A stretch of 64,000 nt of DNA from Leptasterias polaris (taxonomy: Eukaryota > Echinodermata > Asteroidea > Forcipulatida > Asteriidae), in the NCBI GenBank assembly GCA_037783415.1, contig JAZGTN010000240.1:1025001-1089000 (forward strand), given 5' to 3'. The number at the start of each line of letters is the position of its first letter. Position 1 is the stretch's first letter. A model generated the notes under the pieces. That model searched no databases, was not told the DNA's origin, and saw only the letters and a program-made list of their open reading frames with translations. The position numbers were made by a program, and so were the translations under genes. Of the stretch, positions 59,301 through 63,265 are shown piece by piece.

Positions 59301-61855
59301 AAACTTTCCCCCAAAGAAAAAATAAATAAACTAAAAAAAAATTTAAAATTTGAATACATTTACTTTGTAATAACATGGAGGGTACAAAGTTAGTTTTAGG
59401 AAATAAGTTGTCAAGTTTTTGTTTAGCGTTCTCACATTTGCACAATCTAATTGTAAACAATTCAAAATTAACAGCATGATAATTTCTGCAAAGCTATACT
59501 AACAGTCTGCACTCTTTCCAAGTAAATTAACTGTATTAATTCTTTTAGGAAATGCGCGTAATATTAAAACACTTTATCCTGGAAATAAAATTACCCGCTG
59601 ATCAAACAAGACTTAACAAATTTCCACTGTTTTTAACAATCATCTACTTTCTTGCATGATCATTCTTGGTATTTTATCTTTTTGGTAATAAAACAGAGTA
59701 GCCCTCAAAAGTGCCTGTCCCTTAAAGGCACTGTACACGTTTGGTAATTACTCAAAATATATATTAGCATAAAAACTTACTTGGTAACGAGCAACGGAGA
59801 GCTGTTGATAGTATAAAACATTGTGAGAAACGACTCCCTCTGAAGTAACGTAGTTTTTGAGAAAGAGGTAATTACTCACTAAAATAATAAAAGACTTCTG
59901 GCCAGAAGCCTTTTATTCCTACCTGAAAGCACACTTATTTGTACAACAAGGGTGTTTTTTCTTTCATCATTTTCTTGCAACTTCAATTACCAATTGAGCC
60001 CAAATGTTCACAGGCTTGTTATTTTATGCATATGTTGGGATACACCAAGTGAGAATACTGGTCTTTGACAATTACAAAACGTGTTCAGTGCCTTTAACCC
60101 TAGGCCTGAGGGTTTGATTTCATAAAGAGCTAGAATTGATCTTGGCTCCGAATCGATAGTAATTGCTAAGCAAAGTGTGATGTCACAATACAAATCACTA
60201 TGACAATATTGGCAACTCATCGTGTTTACTTGTTTTTGATAATCTTTCCAACGAGGGAACTCGGCAAAGCTCCCACAAGGGGGTATAAACACCAAGCTGG
60301 CAACAGCCAATCTCTCCCATACAAACATTGGTTTAACGTCTATGATTATGAATTGCACAAATCAATAAATTGTGATTCAGTAACTAGACGACAATACTTA
60401 TTCTAGCCATTGTGAAATCAACGGTTAGCTTGGCCGGCTTCGAACCCACAACCTTGTGATTGCAAGTCCTGCATGCAGTCTAACCACTTGACCATGGGCA
60501 CACATCTCAAAAGAATCTTAGTGCTTTGTGAAACAGAGCCCTTAAAGACATATGTGTAGAGAAAATGTTGAAGATATCTCAGATTTAGATGTTGGAGGAC
60601 AACCCCAAATAGGGAACAACCCACGCAGTCAGGTAGGGCCTGAAAACACAATCCACATGCAAAGTGGGATTCGAGATGAATACCACAAAGGTGGACAGGC
60701 AGGGCAAGATCCTACCAAGCCACCCCGATCCTTTTAAATAGTCCTGATTATTTCGACTACTGTGCCATAAAAGAAACAAATCTTTTATGGTACAACGATT
60801 ACCTGAGCAAAATATTTAGCCATCCTATCGAATGCGCTACAAAGGACTTCTTGTAGTTTTTATTTTTGTATGTATTTTTTTAATAACCTTATTTAACTCG
60901 TTCATTGTTTTTGAAATGTTATATTTCAGTTTTACCTTGTTTAAAAAAATAACCTAACCTATTAATATAGCCTGTTCATATAGCCTGTGCATATGAACAG
61001 GCTATATGAACAGAGCCTGTTCATATCTGATGGTGCAAATGGCTCATTCAAAAGTTGAAATATTTAAATAATTAGGGAATTTTAAAATACACACATTTTG
61101 GAAAACTGATGCTAAAATTAGTGGACTCTTGCCAGTGGTCCGGTGGGGTTTTCAATCCCAGAATCAAGTGATGATGACACAAGACTTTTGTTGTTGTTGC
61201 TCATAGATCGTTTAGCCTAACGCAAGGCAAAAGAAGACGCAGAACGAGGTCGTCAAATCATCCACATGTATTAACCATCTGCTTCTCTTACAGACAACTT
61301 CCCTTTCATTTGTGCGCCACCAGTTTCACCTTCAAATACTGACAATTCAAATTATTTTCTTCATAATTCTTGGCGCTGCTCAGAGGAAGTCTTACATTCA
61401 TCAGTCTAGCTTGATTTCCAAGATCCTTTTTTTTTTCCAAAGGCTTCCCAGGAACAAAACTAATATCCATCACATGATTAAAAAAAAATATATCACAATT
61501 AATTCTGCAAAGGTCTTGTAGATCAGAACTTACACTGGACCAGAGATATTTTTAAAAAGACCTTTTAAAAAAACTTCCTTTTCTTTATATTTACCAAACT
61601 TTAAGGAAGATGTTTGGAGTTGAAAAGCTGAATAATTGTATGCAAAAACCAATTTTAGTGGTTGTTTGGGTGGGGGAGAGTTGTGTGTAATTGCGTCCTA
61701 ATTTGACCCTCTATGCTCGTGGATTTGGGGGTTTTTTTCCAGCCTCCGTAAAAGTCATTCTACTTCTTAATTTCACCCTTTTTCTTCTTATCCAGATGAG
61801 GCAAATCCAAGAAAAAGCAACAGGAAAAAAGTCACAAGTTTGCTCCCTCATGTAG
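20321..61855 (+). CDS. KIF28: Kinesin-3 family motor protein, KIF28/KLP-6-like (26 coding exons, whole gene span)
   Basis: Predicted ATP-driven microtubule motor of about 1093 residues. The spliced reading frame is 3282 nt; all 25 junctions are GT-AG and phase-consistent. Seen in order: motor domain at about residues 8-360 with P-loop GQTGSGKS (109-116), switch I NATSSRAH (222-229), switch II DLAGSE (258-263) and a short lysine loop (GKKK) before [12 protein letters not shown]; neck and coiled coil (about 361-437); FHA domain (about 466-570, GRK and SKKHA motifs); C2-like DUF3694-type segment (about 779-868); coiled coil (869-930); FDPFYR block; Pro/Glu/Lys-rich tail. The [17 protein letters not shown] motor signature plus FHA without a PH domain suggests the KIF28/KLP-6 branch; C. 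elegans KLP-6 and mammalian KIF28 are linked to cilia and mitochondria. The start codon has an in-frame TAA 12 nt upstream. Exons 24 and 26 are the weakest. Another kinesin-3 subclass is the alternative. Confidence 0.85.
21082..21120 (+). CDS. KIF28: KIF28-like coding exon 2 (motor strand beta-1)
   Basis: Encodes [13 protein letters not shown], the classic first strand of a kinesin motor. It is preceded by TTTTTCAG and followed by GTACGT. Confidence 0.92.
21395..21540 (+). repeat. Interspersed repeat family A copy (intron 2)
   Basis: Carries TGTCCTGGTCT, CCCCTTCAAAAGTTTCC and TGCCCTCTCAAAGATGAAAT, shared with copies at 30275, 31400 and 50120. Confidence 0.7.
21886..22070 (+). mobile_element. 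tRNA-derived SINE, family 1 (intron 2)
   Basis: Shares GGCGTCCCCTGAACAAAGAT, a degraded A box, the B-box-like GCAGATTCAAATTCTGG and the TTCTTTGTTCACCCC tail with the other family 1 copies. Diverged. Confidence 0.65.
22134..22207 (+). CDS. KIF28: KIF28-like coding exon 3
   Basis: Encodes [14 protein letters not shown] and on to LLSVDG, continuing the RPFNSREK motif. The acceptor is TTTTTCTCACAG and the donor GTGAGA. It ends in phase 1. Confidence 0.92.
23435..23725 (+). repeat. Diverged tandem repeat, about three units, intron 3
   Basis: Each unit carries CTCTGYCCAATTRRGAG, GGTCAAGC and TTGGCCAATT. The units are diverged, so the array is old. Confidence 0.6.
24053..24069 (+). CDS. KIF28: KIF28-like coding exon 4 (17-nt microexon)
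   Basis: Only 17 nt, giving ADEPKT across the junction. It restores phase 0 and joins directly to FTFDYSYW. The acceptor is TGACCTCCAG and the donor GTAAGT. The exact frame repair between exons 3 and 5 supports it. Confidence 0.82.
24333..24355 (+). CDS. KIF28: KIF28-like coding exon 5 (23-nt microexon)
   Basis: Encodes FTFDYSYW, the conserved F-x-F-D strand of kinesin motors, split in the Trp codon. The acceptor is CCTCTTCAG and the donor GTAAGT. It is followed by the largest intron (about 7.9 kb). Confidence 0.88.
27745..27855 (+). repeat. Interspersed repeat family D copy (intron 5)
   Basis: GGGAACTCGGCAAAGCTCCC, ACAAGG and CCAAGCTGGCAACAGCCAAT, shared with 60240-60340. Confidence 0.7.
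28195..28217 (+). repeat. (AATC)n microsatellite
   Basis: Five to six AATC units following a poly-A-signal-like AATAAA; possibly a retroposon tail. Confidence 0.7.
29081..29215 (+). repeat. GAGGCAATGACCAG-type short tandem repeat, intron 5
   Basis: Six irregularly spaced copies of GGCAATGACCAR with variable spacers. Confidence 0.7.
30275..30410 (+). repeat. Interspersed repeat family A copy (intron 5)
   Basis: CCCTTGAAAAGTTTCCCATA, GGAAGTGCCCCTTTGCAAAA and CTTGCCCTCTTGAACATGAA, same order as the other copies. Confidence 0.7.
31400..31535 (+). repeat. Interspersed repeat family A copy (intron 5)
   Basis: GGCCTCTGTTGTCCTGGTCT, CTTCAAAAGTTTCTCGTAG and GTGCCCTCTCAAAAATGAAA. Confidence 0.72.
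32239..32363 (+). CDS. KIF28: KIF28-like coding exon 6
   Basis: Encodes [16 protein letters not shown] and on to [16 protein letters not shown], the motor region just before the nucleotide-binding strand. The acceptor is CTCTATCAG and the donor GTACAT. Confidence 0.93.
32622..32815. repeat. Interspersed repeat family B copy (intron 6)
   Basis: GGGCCCAATTTCATGGCTCT, GCTTACCGCC and TGCTTGACGTAAGC, shared with 46088-46310. Confidence 0.72.
32794..32935 (+). mobile_element. tRNA-derived SINE, family 1 (intron 6)
   Basis: ATGGCTCAGTTGGTAGAGCA (A box) and GGTTCAAATCCCGCTCT (B box) are tRNA-like promoter motifs. The tail TTCTTTGTTCAACCC matches the other copies. Not a tRNA gene: the anticodon arm cannot form properly and the tail is SINE-like. 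Confidence 0.75.
32969..33047 (+). CDS. KIF28: KIF28-like coding exon 7 (P-loop)
   Basis: Encodes [20 protein letters not shown] followed by VGYGPN. It holds the Walker A motif GQTGSGKS that binds ATP. The acceptor is TTTCATGCAG and the donor GTAAGTC. Confidence 0.96.
34072..34450 (+). repeat. Tandem triplication of the intron 7 splice-acceptor region
   Basis: Units 34072-34209 (138 bp), 34210-34312 (103 bp, with an internal deletion) and 34313-34450 (138 bp). Each begins GGATCTTTGTGTGCAG and ends TTTTCCTTCAAAGG. The last copy ends at the exon 8 boundary, so the real acceptor and its pyrimidine tract are present three times. Confidence 0.9.
34450..34513 (+). CDS. KIF28: KIF28-like coding exon 8
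   Basis: Encodes [20 protein letters not shown] and AV. The acceptor CCTTCAAAG lies at the end of a tandem triplication that carries further copies of the same acceptor upstream. Confidence 0.93.
34969..35155 (+). CDS. KIF28: KIF28-like coding exon 9
   Basis: Encodes [20 protein letters not shown], then a segment ending in [19 protein letters not shown] is the canonical kinesin motor motif. The donor GTGAGT opens straight into a minisatellite. Confidence 0.96.
35156..36268 (+). repeat. Minisatellite of about 104-bp units in intron 9
   Basis: Roughly ten copies of a G-rich unit containing GGATGGGTGGTGGGGG, CTGTGGGTACCTGG and GGGATTTGAAAGGGAG. The first, diverged copy begins at the exon 9 donor site. 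Two alternating subtypes (TACAAGAGGGTGTCTG and CACAAGGGGGTATCTG) suggest higher-order duplication. Confidence 0.92.
36352..36485 (+). mobile_element. tRNA-derived SINE, family 1 (5' truncated, intron 9)
   Basis: B-box region GGTCGCAGGTGCAAGTCC, TTCTTTGTTCAACCCC, and the 3' end AATTTACCCAGTCAGTTTCC common to the family. Confidence 0.7.
36532..36684 (+). CDS. KIF28: KIF28-like coding exon 10 (switch I and switch II)
   Basis: Encodes [20 protein letters not shown] (switch I), then the strand into VINLVDLAG (switch II, completed by exon 11). The last position of the usual NxxSSRSH motif is AH rather than SH. The acceptor is CCTTGATAG and the donor GTAAAA. Confidence 0.96.
36733..36897. mobile_element. 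165-bp palindromic MITE in intron 10
   Basis: AGGGGTCGATTTCACCAAAC at the left end and its reverse complement GTTTGGTGAAATCGACCCCT at the right. The whole element folds on itself, with an internal AGGACTAGTCCT motif repeated. Confidence 0.85.
37027..37150 (+). mobile_element. tRNA-derived SINE, family 1 (5' truncated, intron 10)
   Basis: GGAGGTTGCCGGTTCCAATC, then AATTTACCCAGTCAGTTTCC and GTGGTATATTACTTGATAT, the family 3' end. Confidence 0.65.
37222..37410 (+). mobile_element. tRNA-derived SINE, family 1 (intron 10)
   Basis: GGCTTCTGACTGGCACCCCC head, A-box-like ATAGATCAGTTGGTAGAGCG, B box GGTTCTAATCCC, and TTGTTCTCCCC tail. The fullest plus-strand copy. Confidence 0.78.
37541..37879 (+). 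mobile_element. SINE, family 2 (type II tRNA-like head, TTA tail; intron 10)
   Basis: GGTCTCAAGTTCTGGTGGCT...GTGGGTTGAAATCCCGATC (tRNA-Leu/Ser-like with long variable arm), AGTAAGACACTTAACTATAA, CACCCAGGGGTAAAATGGG, CTCCCCAGGGAGCTGAGA and an (ATT)n tail. Confidence 0.8.
38009..38106 (+). CDS. KIF28: KIF28-like coding exon 11
   Basis: Encodes [20 protein letters not shown], then [12 protein letters not shown], the switch II helix (alpha-4) that contacts microtubules. The acceptor is TTTATAG and the donor GTAAGT. Confidence 0.96.
38462..38787 (+). mobile_element. SINE, family 2 (intron 11)
   Basis: GTGGGTTCGAGTCCCGGTCA B box, GAGCAAGACACTTCGC, CACCCAGGGGTATAAATGGG, CTCCCCAGGGAGCTGAGA and a TTATTATTATT tail ending just before the exon 12 acceptor. 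Confidence 0.82.
38797..38894 (+). CDS. KIF28: KIF28-like coding exon 12 (loop 12)
   Basis: Encodes [20 protein letters not shown], then [12 protein letters not shown]. The short GKKK stretch sits where kinesin-3 motors carry their lysine-rich K-loop, so the loop here is small. Confidence 0.96.
39040..39188. mobile_element. MITE with CTATAGACCCCTTGCACAACGC ends (intron 12)
   Basis: Left end CTATAGACCCCTTGCACAAC; right end GTTGTGCAAGGGGTCTATAG. A related right half (GACTCCCAAAATGG...GCAAGGGGTCTATA) occurs at about 62240-62310. Confidence 0.8.
39549..40100 (+). repeat. 46-bp minisatellite, about 12 copies, intron 12
   Basis: Unit starts GTGACAAACCGTACAAAATA and ends TTACCACGCAATCT. Copies are nearly identical, with single-base variants (CGT, CAT, CGA, CGG). 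Confidence 0.93.
40158..40512 (-). mobile_element. SINE, family 2 (minus strand, intron 12)
   Basis: Minus-strand copy: CGAGCGGTTAAGAGCACCGA head, GGTTTCGAGTCCCGGTCGTG, CCAGGGGTAAAATGGG, and a (TTA)n tail at 40158. It ends only about 60 bp before exon 13. Confidence 0.85.
40569..40807 (+). CDS. KIF28: KIF28-like coding exon 13 (motor end and neck)
   Basis: Encodes [20 protein letters not shown] and [20 protein letters not shown], the end of the motor and the neck linker. A helix [12 protein letters not shown] and a linker follow. It ends in phase 1 at GTGGGT. Confidence 0.95.
41075..41169 (+). CDS. KIF28: KIF28-like coding exon 14 (neck coiled coil)
   Basis: Charged, helix-forming segment [15 protein letters not shown] ending DFDWDKK, a likely coiled coil between motor and FHA domain. 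The acceptor is CTTCCACAG and the donor GTAAGA. Confidence 0.92.
41330..41485 (-). mobile_element. tRNA-derived SINE, family 1 (minus strand, intron 14)
   Basis: Read on the minus strand: GGCTTCTGACTTTGCAT head, a degraded A box, GAGGTCGGAGGTTCAAATCA and TTTCTTTGTTCACCC. Confidence 0.65.
41876..42165 (+). mobile_element. SINE, family 2, degraded (intron 14)
   Basis: GGGTTCGAATCCTAGTCATG, AAAATACTTGACTATTATTG and a diverged 3' half ending in TTCAGGAATG...GGCCCGATGA. Confidence 0.55.
42644..42849 (+). CDS. KIF28: KIF28-like coding exon 15 (start of FHA domain)
   Basis: Encodes [18 protein letters not shown], then [19 protein letters not shown]. PxFANLNEDxxLS and IGR are hallmarks of the kinesin-3 FHA phosphothreonine-binding fold. 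The acceptor is TGGACTTCAG and the donor GTATTG. Confidence 0.95.
43376..43659 (+). CDS. KIF28: KIF28-like coding exon 16 (end of FHA domain)
   Basis: Encodes [20 protein letters not shown], then [30 protein letters not shown] and [20 protein letters not shown] and the VNG turn complete the FHA core. The acceptor TTGTAAAG is weak, but phase and homology fix it. Confidence 0.95.
43812..44065 (+). mobile_element. SINE, family 2 variant (intron 16)
   Basis: GGACTCATGCTCTGGTGTTT, GTGTGGGTTCGAGTCCCGGT, GAGCAAGACACTTAACTCAT, then GGGACATAAAGTCGTAGGCC, a 3' half shared with the copy at 54.7 kb rather than with the 37.5-kb type. Confidence 0.75.
44518..44665 (+). CDS. KIF28: KIF28-like coding exon 17
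   Basis: Encodes [20 protein letters not shown], then a Glu-rich helical stretch. Helical linker after FHA. The acceptor is ATTGCTGCAG. The donor GTATGA is followed within about 16 nt by a 40-bp minisatellite. Confidence 0.92.
44682..45332 (+). repeat. 40-bp minisatellite, about 16 copies, intron 17
   Basis: Built from two related 20-mers (AGCTTCTTTCCTCATCTTMA and AGCTTATWACCTCATCCCCA). It starts just after the exon 17 donor; pyrimidine-rich on the plus strand. Confidence 0.93.
45632..45719 (+). CDS. KIF28: KIF28-like coding exon 18
   Basis: Encodes [20 protein letters not shown], then FINRRYVVQ. The acceptor is TTTTTTCCAG and the donor GTATGT. The central region resembles the post-FHA linker of kinesin-3 proteins. 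Confidence 0.92.
46088..46310. repeat. Interspersed repeat family B copy (intron 18)
   Basis: GGGCCCAATTTCATGGCTCT, GCTTACCGCCGAATTCTG and CGCTTGACGTAAGCGCGGAA. Internal complementary segments suggest a MITE. Confidence 0.72.
46406..46579 (+). CDS. KIF28: KIF28-like coding exon 19
   Basis: Encodes [20 protein letters not shown], then [20 protein letters not shown] and so on. The DPFWEP...IGTA motif is typical of kinesin-3 after the FHA domain. Phase 0 at both ends. Confidence 0.94.
47734..47856 (+). CDS. KIF28: KIF28-like coding exon 20
   Basis: Encodes [20 protein letters not shown], then an acidic stretch ending LLGKPYHFR, leading into the C2-like fold. The acceptor is TTGTCACAG and the donor GTGAGT. 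Phase 0 at both ends. Confidence 0.93.
47965..48140. repeat. Interspersed repeat family E copy (intron 20)
   Basis: TTTTAGATGTGGGAGGAAAA, AACCCACGCAATCAGGCAGG and GGGGTTCGAACCAGGGTCCC, related to 60562-60720. The last block is an inverted tRNA-like B box. Confidence 0.6.
48155..48489. mobile_element. MITE copy, same family as 59722-60097 (intron 20)
   Basis: Shares GAGAGCTGTTGATAxTATAA, AGAAACGAC and the end GTCTTTGACAATTAC with the 59.7 kb copy. The left terminus is degraded. Confidence 0.7.
48520..48673 (+). repeat. 22-bp tandem repeat, 7 copies, intron 20
   Basis: Identical copies of a unit beginning ATGAGCCTGCACGCCCATTC. A recent array, since no variants are seen. Confidence 0.93.
48868..48875. 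promoter_or_regulatory. CRE-like palindrome TGACGTCA upstream of the THAP fragment
   Basis: Perfect CREB/ATF consensus 148 bp before the THAP ATG, in a locally CpG-containing stretch. It may be a relic promoter. The same 8-mer occurs at least twice elsewhere in the window, so its specificity is low. Confidence 0.3.
49016..49253 (+). pseudogene. THAP zinc-finger fragment, frameshifted (in kinesin intron 20)
   Basis: ATG at 49016 opens [20 protein letters not shown] and continues [19 protein letters not shown], the N-terminal half of a THAP DNA-binding domain (C-x4-C, then LHxFP and a Trp). The C-x2-H half, [10 protein letters not shown], appears at 49179 in the +1 frame, and a stop follows after TFGMQSAP. 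A single extra base near 49178 would account for the shift. It lies inside intron 20 on the same strand as the kinesin. It is either a decayed THAP gene, a remnant of a THAP-bearing (P-element-like) transposase, or a gene with a sequencing error. A CRE palindrome TGACGTCA lies upstream at 48868. Confidence 0.75.
49602..49871 (+). CDS. KIF28: KIF28-like coding exon 21 (C2-like segment)
   Basis: Encodes [20 protein letters not shown] and [20 protein letters not shown], then the [15 protein letters not shown] strand. The F/WNH...V...YxxxxSxxFxxYGKQ pattern matches the DUF3694/C2-like segment of kinesin-3 tails. The acceptor is TTCTTGAAG and the donor GTTGGT. Confidence 0.94.
50120..50410 (+). 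repeat. Interspersed repeat family A copy plus linked unit (intron 21)
   Basis: GGCCATGACCTCTGTAATGT, CCCCTTCAAAAAGTTTCCCA, then a unit with CATACGGCGTAAACTG, CCGTTCCGACCCC and AAAGTTCTCCACAAA that recurs inverted at 53000-53170. Confidence 0.65.
51461..51670 (-). mobile_element. tRNA-derived SINE, family 1 (minus strand, intron 21)
   Basis: On the minus strand it shows ATAGCTCAGTTGGTAGAGCG (A box), GGTCGTTGGTTCAAATTCC (B box), the TTTGTTCAACCC tail, and TTTACCCAGTCAGTTTCCCT with TATGGTTT at the 3' end. The best-preserved copy. Confidence 0.8.
52932..52943. promoter_or_regulatory. NRF1-like site TGCGCACGCGCA
   Basis: Perfect match to the NRF1 consensus in a short CpG-rich stretch of intron 21. 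No coding exon is seen next to it. It may be part of a repeat also present in inverted form near 50.2 kb. Confidence 0.3.
53000..53170 (-). repeat. Inverted, diverged partner of the unit at 50.24-50.41 kb
   Basis: On the minus strand: CCGTACGGTGTAAAC, CCGTTCCGACCCCCGTGGGT, AAAGTTCTCCAAAA and CCAGTCAAATTTG, in the same order as at 50.24-50.41 kb. Confidence 0.65.
53488..53625. repeat. Interspersed repeat family F copy (intron 21)
   Basis: ACCGATGTGTGATAACCACT, TGCAAACTCA and TACAGTGCTTATCACA, shared with 63092-63265; the ends are partly complementary. Confidence 0.6.
53707..53871 (+). CDS. KIF28: KIF28-like coding exon 22 (coiled coil)
   Basis: Encodes [20 protein letters not shown] and a helix with [19 protein letters not shown], a good coiled coil. 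The donor GTCAGT opens a 94-bp minisatellite whose units resemble the donor region itself. Confidence 0.9.
53872..55180 (+). repeat. 94-bp minisatellite in intron 22, interrupted by a SINE
   Basis: About nine copies of a unit containing GAGAGTTGATCCAGAGATGG and GCCAGTCTTGGTCCATCTTA. The array begins at the exon 22 donor. It is broken at 54721 by a SINE and resumes after 55137 with ATCATCATAAGAGTC. Confidence 0.9.
54721..55136 (+). mobile_element. SINE, family 2 variant, inserted in the intron 22 minisatellite
   Basis: Complete copy: GTGGCCGAGCGGATAAGAAC head, GTGTGGGTTCGAGTCCCGGT, AGCAAGACACTTAACC, GGGACGTAAAGCCGTTGGTC, AAGCGCTATATAAGAACCAA and a (TTA)n tail. Confidence 0.87.
55785..55960 (+). 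mobile_element. tRNA-derived SINE, family 1 (intron 22)
   Basis: GACTGGCACCCCAAACAAAG, ACAGCCAACTTAGGGCTAGA, GATAGAGCACTGGCACGTAA and GGTCGCAGGTGCAAAT, then TTCTTTGCTCAGCCC. Confidence 0.75.
55998..56126 (+). CDS. KIF28: KIF28-like coding exon 23
   Basis: Encodes [20 protein letters not shown], then [20 protein letters not shown] and LNK. The acceptor is GCTGCAG and the donor GTAAGA. Phase 0 at both ends. The FDPFYR block looks like a conserved tail segment of this kinesin group. Confidence 0.9.
57956..58006 (+). CDS. KIF28: Possible KIF28-like coding exon 24 (17 residues)
   Basis: Reads [17 protein letters not shown], in phase 0 at both ends, between CGTGAGCAG and GTAAGG. It would insert cleanly between exons 23 and 25. 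The evidence is frame and splice signals only; exon 23 can also join exon 25 in frame without it, so it may be a skipped or false exon. Confidence 0.5.
58663..58935 (+). CDS. KIF28: KIF28-like coding exon 25 (Pro/Glu/Lys-rich tail)
   Basis: Starts [20 protein letters not shown] and continues into a low-complexity stretch with two EEPKPSPK repeats, ending NGSAED before GTAAGC. Phase 0 at both ends. Likely a disordered, adaptor-binding or phosphorylated tail. Coding is supported by a 91-codon open frame and fitting splice sites. Confidence 0.8.
59722..60097. mobile_element. TTAA-flanked MITE with AGGCACTG ends
   Basis: TTAA at both ends (59722-59725 and 60094-60097), with inverted termini AGGCACTG...ACACGTTTGG and ...AAAACGTGTTCAGTGCCT. 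A TTAA target plus short inverted repeats is the pattern of piggyBac-type elements. About 370 bp, non-coding, in the intron before the last exon. Confidence 0.78.
60240..60340 (+). repeat. Interspersed repeat family D copy (last intron)
   Basis: Same GGGAACTCGGCAAAGCTCCC and CCAAGCTGGCAACAGCCAAT blocks as 27745-27855. Confidence 0.7.
60418..60530 (-). mobile_element. tRNA-like retroposon fragment (minus strand)
   Basis: On the minus strand: CATGGTCAAGTGGTTAGACT and GGTTGTGGGTTCGAAGCC, an A-box/B-box pair with tRNA spacing. It lacks a proper acceptor stem, so it is a SINE head rather than a tRNA gene. Confidence 0.55.
60562..60725. repeat. Interspersed repeat family E copy (last intron)
   Basis: TTTAGATGTTGGAGGACAAC, AACCCACGCAGTCAGGTAGG and GGGATTCGAGATGAATACCA. 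Confidence 0.6.
60968..61020. repeat. Short palindrome built from TAGCCTGTTCATA
   Basis: GCCTGTTCATATAGCCTG on one side pairs with CAGGCTATATGAACAG on the other. Confidence 0.7.
61796..61855 (+). CDS. KIF28: Possible terminal exon 26 with CaaX box
   Basis: A long pyrimidine tract and TTCTTATCCAG precede [19 protein letters not shown] and a TAG stop, in the phase 0 required after exon 25. The last four residues CSLM fit a CaaX prenylation box (Met favours farnesyl), with lysines upstream. This is a splice-signal prediction; a terminal exon further downstream (about 63693, reading TLIYSLAVNPEAS) is a weaker alternative. Confidence 0.5.
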   Translation: MRQIQEKATGKKSQVCSLM

Positions 61856-62239
61856 TGCTAGTAGCCGTTTCCATAGAACCAGGTGGAGCATAAACTTCTC
61901 AAAGTCCTTTAACATCAATAATCAATGCATCCCTTCCTCTGCTTATTCTCTGTTTATTTTAATTTTTATTTTTTCCCCTCTATACCATTGTGCTCTTGAC
62001 TCTGTTAACTGTCGCTGTACCCTTTTATTAGAACAAGCCTTGGACTTCCTGAACCCAATTTCATTGAGCTACAAAATTTGCAAAGCTCAGGGTACTATTG
62101 GCAAATTTACATGACCAATTCGTCACCACCCCTCATTTCGGGTGGCGCCATATTGGGAGTTGAATACCTGTGTGTGATTCGATGCAGTGAGTGAGTGAGC
62201 GGTGCCATAACGCTCACCATATGTTTACATGCAGCAGTT

Positions 62240-62310
62240 GGACTCCCAAAATGGCAGACAGTGGTTGGACAGAACCTGCATGTGCTGTCAGTGCAAGGGG
62301 TCTATAAGAA
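62240..62310 (+). repeat. Partial copy of the 39.0-kb MITE family
   Basis: GGACTCCCAAAATGG followed by a diverged middle and GTGCAAGGGGTCTATA, as in the right half of 39040-39188. Confidence 0.6.
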
Positions 62311-62509
62311 AAATCTGGTGCAGTGTATTACCATCTAACATGCTGTGTGATGTCTGCTCTTTAGTGACTGGTGCCCTGCTCAGCGAGTACCATTTGTTAG
62401 GGGATCATAAACTCTGCATAGCAGCTTTACCAAATTGGGAATAAGTCATAGGGGCACAGGATTTCGTTAAGGTTTTTTACGTGAAGGCTTGCTCAAAGCT
62501 TTAAGGTCA

Positions 62510-62656
62510 GGGCTCGATTTCACAACGCACTAAGATTATCTTGAGATGAGCTGTCCGTATCACCATAGTGATTTGTATTGTGACATCACACTTGGCCTAG
62601 TAGCTAAAATTGATTCACAGTTAAGATTGATCTTGGCTCTATGTGAAATCGAGCCC
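62510..62656. mobile_element. MITE with GGGCTCGATTTCACA ends
   Basis: GGGCTCGATTTCACA at the left and TGTGAAATCGAGCCC at the right form inverted termini. The interior (GATTTGTATTGTGACATCAC) is also found, reversed, at about 60170-60200. 3' flank of the kinesin gene. Confidence 0.78.
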
Positions 62657-62795
62657 GGGACATTAATACAACAACAAAATCTCCTCACCTCTTTTCTTTC
62701 AAACAATTTTCAAGTTACGTTGACTGTCTTGCAAACATCTTGGACATGCCAGGTTTCTGATGTTTCAAAACTCTGATTTAATAGGAAAAGTATCA

Positions 62796-62805
62796 AATAA
62801 ATAAA
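62796..62805 (+). promoter_or_regulatory. Candidate polyadenylation signals
   Basis: Two overlapping AATAAA hexamers lie about 0.94 kb past the proposed stop codon. They sit next to a SINE 3'-end sequence (ACCACAAGGGAAA), so they may belong to the repeat rather than the gene. Confidence 0.25.
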
Positions 62806-63091
62806 CCACAAGGGAAAGGTGATGCATGGACCGTTGTGTTTTTGAACAGTGACGATCAACATCGTTGAATGGTACCCTCAGAGAAAGGCAAATGAAAACA
62901 TTTTCTAGAAGCTTCAGAATTTAACCAGAAGATGTCCAAGACCTTTGTGGGACCCTTTCCATTTGTCTCCTACTCTTTTCTGCCTGTGCTCTCCATTTTT
63001 TTAAAAGATGCTCTTTGAAGAATTTTCTCTTATCAGCTGTTTTCGTCGGTGCCTGTTGCATGTTGGTATTTCTTCTGTGAATATTATTTCA

Positions 63092-63265
63092 GTGTAACCT
63101 GACACCGATGTGTGATACATGCTGCAAACTCACCGGTTGTCTAGGTTACATATCCGCTGTAGAATATGGGGGGTTGTTGGTTCGAATCCCACTCAAGTAG
63201 CCTGTGAACATTACCTGTAGGACTCAAAAAGCACCGAGTAAACAGTGCTTAATATCACACATCAC
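63092..63265. repeat. Interspersed repeat family F copy (3' flank)
   Basis: CACCGATGTGTGATACATGC, TGCAAACTCA, TTCGAATCCCACTCAAGTAG and AACAGTGCTTAATATCACAC. Confidence 0.6.
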
